DNA of 6,435 nucleotides. Source: Bdellovibrionaceae bacterium UBA2466 (GTDB lineage: Bacteria; Bdellovibrionota; FAC87; UBA2466). How positions within the stretch are numbered: position 1 is the stretch's first letter; each line of letters opens with the position of its first letter. Location of the stretch: positions 9,515 to 15,949 of the forward strand of contig DDPO01000161.1 in the NCBI GenBank assembly GCA_002342225.1, read 5' to 3'. Both the position numbers and the translations under genes were made by a program. The notes beneath the pieces are model-generated. The model was not told the origin of the DNA. It did no database searches and saw only the letters and a list, made by a program, of their open reading frames with translations. Below, piece by piece: positions 6,377-6,435 of this stretch.

Positions 6377-6435
6377 AGAGCTTTCAATCGGAAAGCTCCC
6401 ACAGCCTCAGAAAGCAACGTGGATGCCAGACTTCA

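Noticed and set aside
6384..6435. Possible 3' end of an upstream minus-strand gene (17 codons ending in TGA at 6386-6384)
   Set aside because: Another frame also stays open from the edge, to a stop at 6409-6407, and the fragments are too short to judge. Sequence beyond the right edge is needed to tell which, if either, is real.

Overview
The window holds four complete genes and the 5' end of a fifth. It is densely packed, with no gene-free stretch above 100 bases. Base composition is moderately AT-rich and the proteins are lysine-rich. There are no phage, transposon, CRISPR or RNA-gene signals. Secreted metallopeptidases, a cytoplasmic-membrane AsmA-like protein and non-ATG starts at overlapping gene junctions all fit a Gram-negative bacterium. 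A Bdellovibrio-like or other 'deltaproteobacterial' host is my best guess, but no taxonomic marker gene is present and this is an inference.

Left part, minus strand (1-2008). An exported zinc metallopeptidase of the thermolysin/fungalysin type (M4/M36-like) has a signal peptide, an FTP/PepSY-type propeptide, an HEYQH zinc motif, a distal glutamate motif and a C-terminal hydrophobic tail. Its stop codon overlaps the TTG start of a second gene with its own signal peptide, which runs off the left edge. The two look like a translationally coupled operon for exported proteins.

Centre. A 96-bp intergenic region (2009-2104) separates the peptidase from a divergent plus-strand pair. The first gene of the pair encodes a small DUF2062-type membrane protein. 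The second overlaps it by 11 bp and encodes a 618-residue single-pass protein with an AsmA/TamB-like N-terminus. The pair resembles the conserved two-gene cassette known, as I recall, as TIGR03546/TIGR03545, whose function is not established. By analogy with AsmA-like proteins, a role in envelope lipid transport or homeostasis is a reasonable hypothesis.

Right part, minus strand (4451-6376). A 641-residue protein with two N-terminal membrane helices and a C-terminal TPR domain is read convergently. Its stop lies only 5 bp from the stop of the AsmA-like gene. Its exact start is uncertain (TTG or GTG).

The most interesting points are the membrane/AsmA-like cassette, the peptidase's sorting-like tail and its apparent His-to-Tyr change at a catalytic position, and two poly(A) tracts flanking the peptidase start that could permit slippage-based switching.
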